Source: Exiguobacterium sp. s48 | GTDB lineage: Bacteria; Bacillota; Bacilli; Exiguobacteriales; Exiguobacteriaceae | Length of the DNA: 64,000 nucleotides | NCBI RefSeq assembly: GCF_018617395.1 | Contig: NZ_JACSKC010000001.1 | Location: 558,001 to 622,000 of the forward strand | Direction: 5' to 3' | Part shown: positions 63,597 to 64,000 of the stretch, piece after piece | Numbering within the stretch: position 1 is the stretch's first letter | Layout of the letters: each line of letters starts with the position of its first letter | Position numbers and translations under genes: made by a program | Notes under the pieces: generated by a model | The model's input: the letters and a program-made list of their open reading frames with translations, nothing else | Database searches by the model: none | Told to the model about the DNA's origin: nothing

Positions 63597-64000
63597 GTAC
63601 AGAAACGAATCGCTCAAGGCGCGAAGCTTGGGCGGAGGCCGTGAAACCAATCGTTGAATCGATTGAGGCCCGCGGAGACGAAGCGCTTCTAGAGTGGACG
63701 AAACAATTTGACGGGGTCGACCGAATCGAATCCATCGATTTGTCTCGCTTTATCCCCCCGACATCATATGCGGAATTAACAGAAGCATTGACGTTAGCAG
63801 CAGAACGGATTCGTGCGTTTCATGCTCGCCAAGTACGAGAAGACGACGTGTTCGAAGATACGATGTTTCGACTCGGGAGACGCTATATGCCACTCGATTC
63901 GGTCGGTGTTTACGTTCCCGGGGGTACAGCCGTCTATCCATCGAGCGTTCTCATGAACATCATTCCGGCAAAGGTGGCCGGTGTCAAACGTGTCGTAATG
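63593..64000 (+). CDS. hisD: Histidinol dehydrogenase, 3' end cut by window edge
   Basis: First 136 codons only. ATG 63593 overlaps the hisG stop behind AGGAGGAAAAC. The HisD signature begins at RYMPLDSVGVYVPGGTAVYP near 102-121, and the SSVLMNIIPAKVAGV segment follows. Oxidises histidinol to histidine with NAD. The rest of the his operon would continue to the right. Confidence 0.95.
   Translation, partial: MSTETNRSRREAWAEAVKPIVESIEARGDEALLEWTKQFDGVDRIESIDLSRFIPPTSYAELTEALTLAAERIRAFHARQVREDDVFEDTMFRLGRRYMPLDSVGVYVPGGTAVYPSSVLMNIIPAKVAGVKRVVM

Overview
The window reads as one contiguous chromosomal stretch of a Gram-positive Bacillota (class Bacilli). Gene order from prsW to gpsB follows the Bacillus subtilis segment prsW-ypfA-cmk-...-hbs-hepS-menG-hepT-ndk-cheR-aro-ypi-qcr-ypj-bsh-cca-birA-pan-dinG-asnS-dnaD-nth-recU-ponA-yprA/yprB-ypsA-gpsB. 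The positions where B. subtilis carries spore genes (sleB-ypeB, spoIVA, ypjB) hold nothing. That pattern, together with bacillithiol genes, a cytochrome bc complex and moderate G+C, fits a non-sporulating genus such as Exiguobacterium. The genus is an inference; no 16S rRNA is present.

Layout. 1-8.7 kb: asparaginase (cut by the edge), intramembrane protease PrsW, PilZ protein, cytidylate kinase, acyltransferase, S1-like protein, GTPase Der, glycerol-3-phosphate dehydrogenase, two small envelope proteins and HU. 8.8-12.5 kb: heptaprenyl diphosphate synthase and menaquinone methyltransferase, Ndk, CheR. 12.5-16 kb: aroC-aroB-aroA. 16-21.2 kb: YpiA/B/F, the Rieske/cytochrome bc complex and YpjA. 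21.3-27.4 kb: a membrane zinc protease, a GreA-like factor, YpjC, bacillithiol genes, CCA-adding enzyme and BirA. 27.4-36.5 kb: pantothenate operon behind a long leader, DinG, YpmA/B, AspB, AsnS and DnaD. 36.5-41.7 kb: Nth, an inverted DUF3800 gene, RecU and PBP1. 41.7-46.6 kb: an unrecognised gene with a uracil-DNA-glycosylase-like layout, MrfA-MrfB, YpsA and GpsB.

46.6-61 kb is more accessory: NERD-like protein, small orphans, an FAD monooxygenase, a Nudix hydrolase, a DUF2157/GDYXXLXY membrane pair, a secreted 3D-domain protein, an OsmoV-type ABC transporter with fused permease and binding domain, a lipid kinase, a sodium symporter, XpaC-TelA and a dCMP deaminase-like protein. 61-64 kb: HisJ divergent from the his operon (hisZ-hisG-hisD, cut by the edge).

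The least expected signals are in non-coding DNA. A perfect cre box overlaps a promoter that leads within about 60 nt to a terminator (60.43-60.53 kb). A second short promoter-to-terminator unit lies at 61.02-61.16 kb. A hairpin sits between the Shine-Dalgarno and start codon of cmk. Divergent his promoters have overlapping -10 boxes. No tRNA, rRNA, IS element, prophage or CRISPR array was seen.
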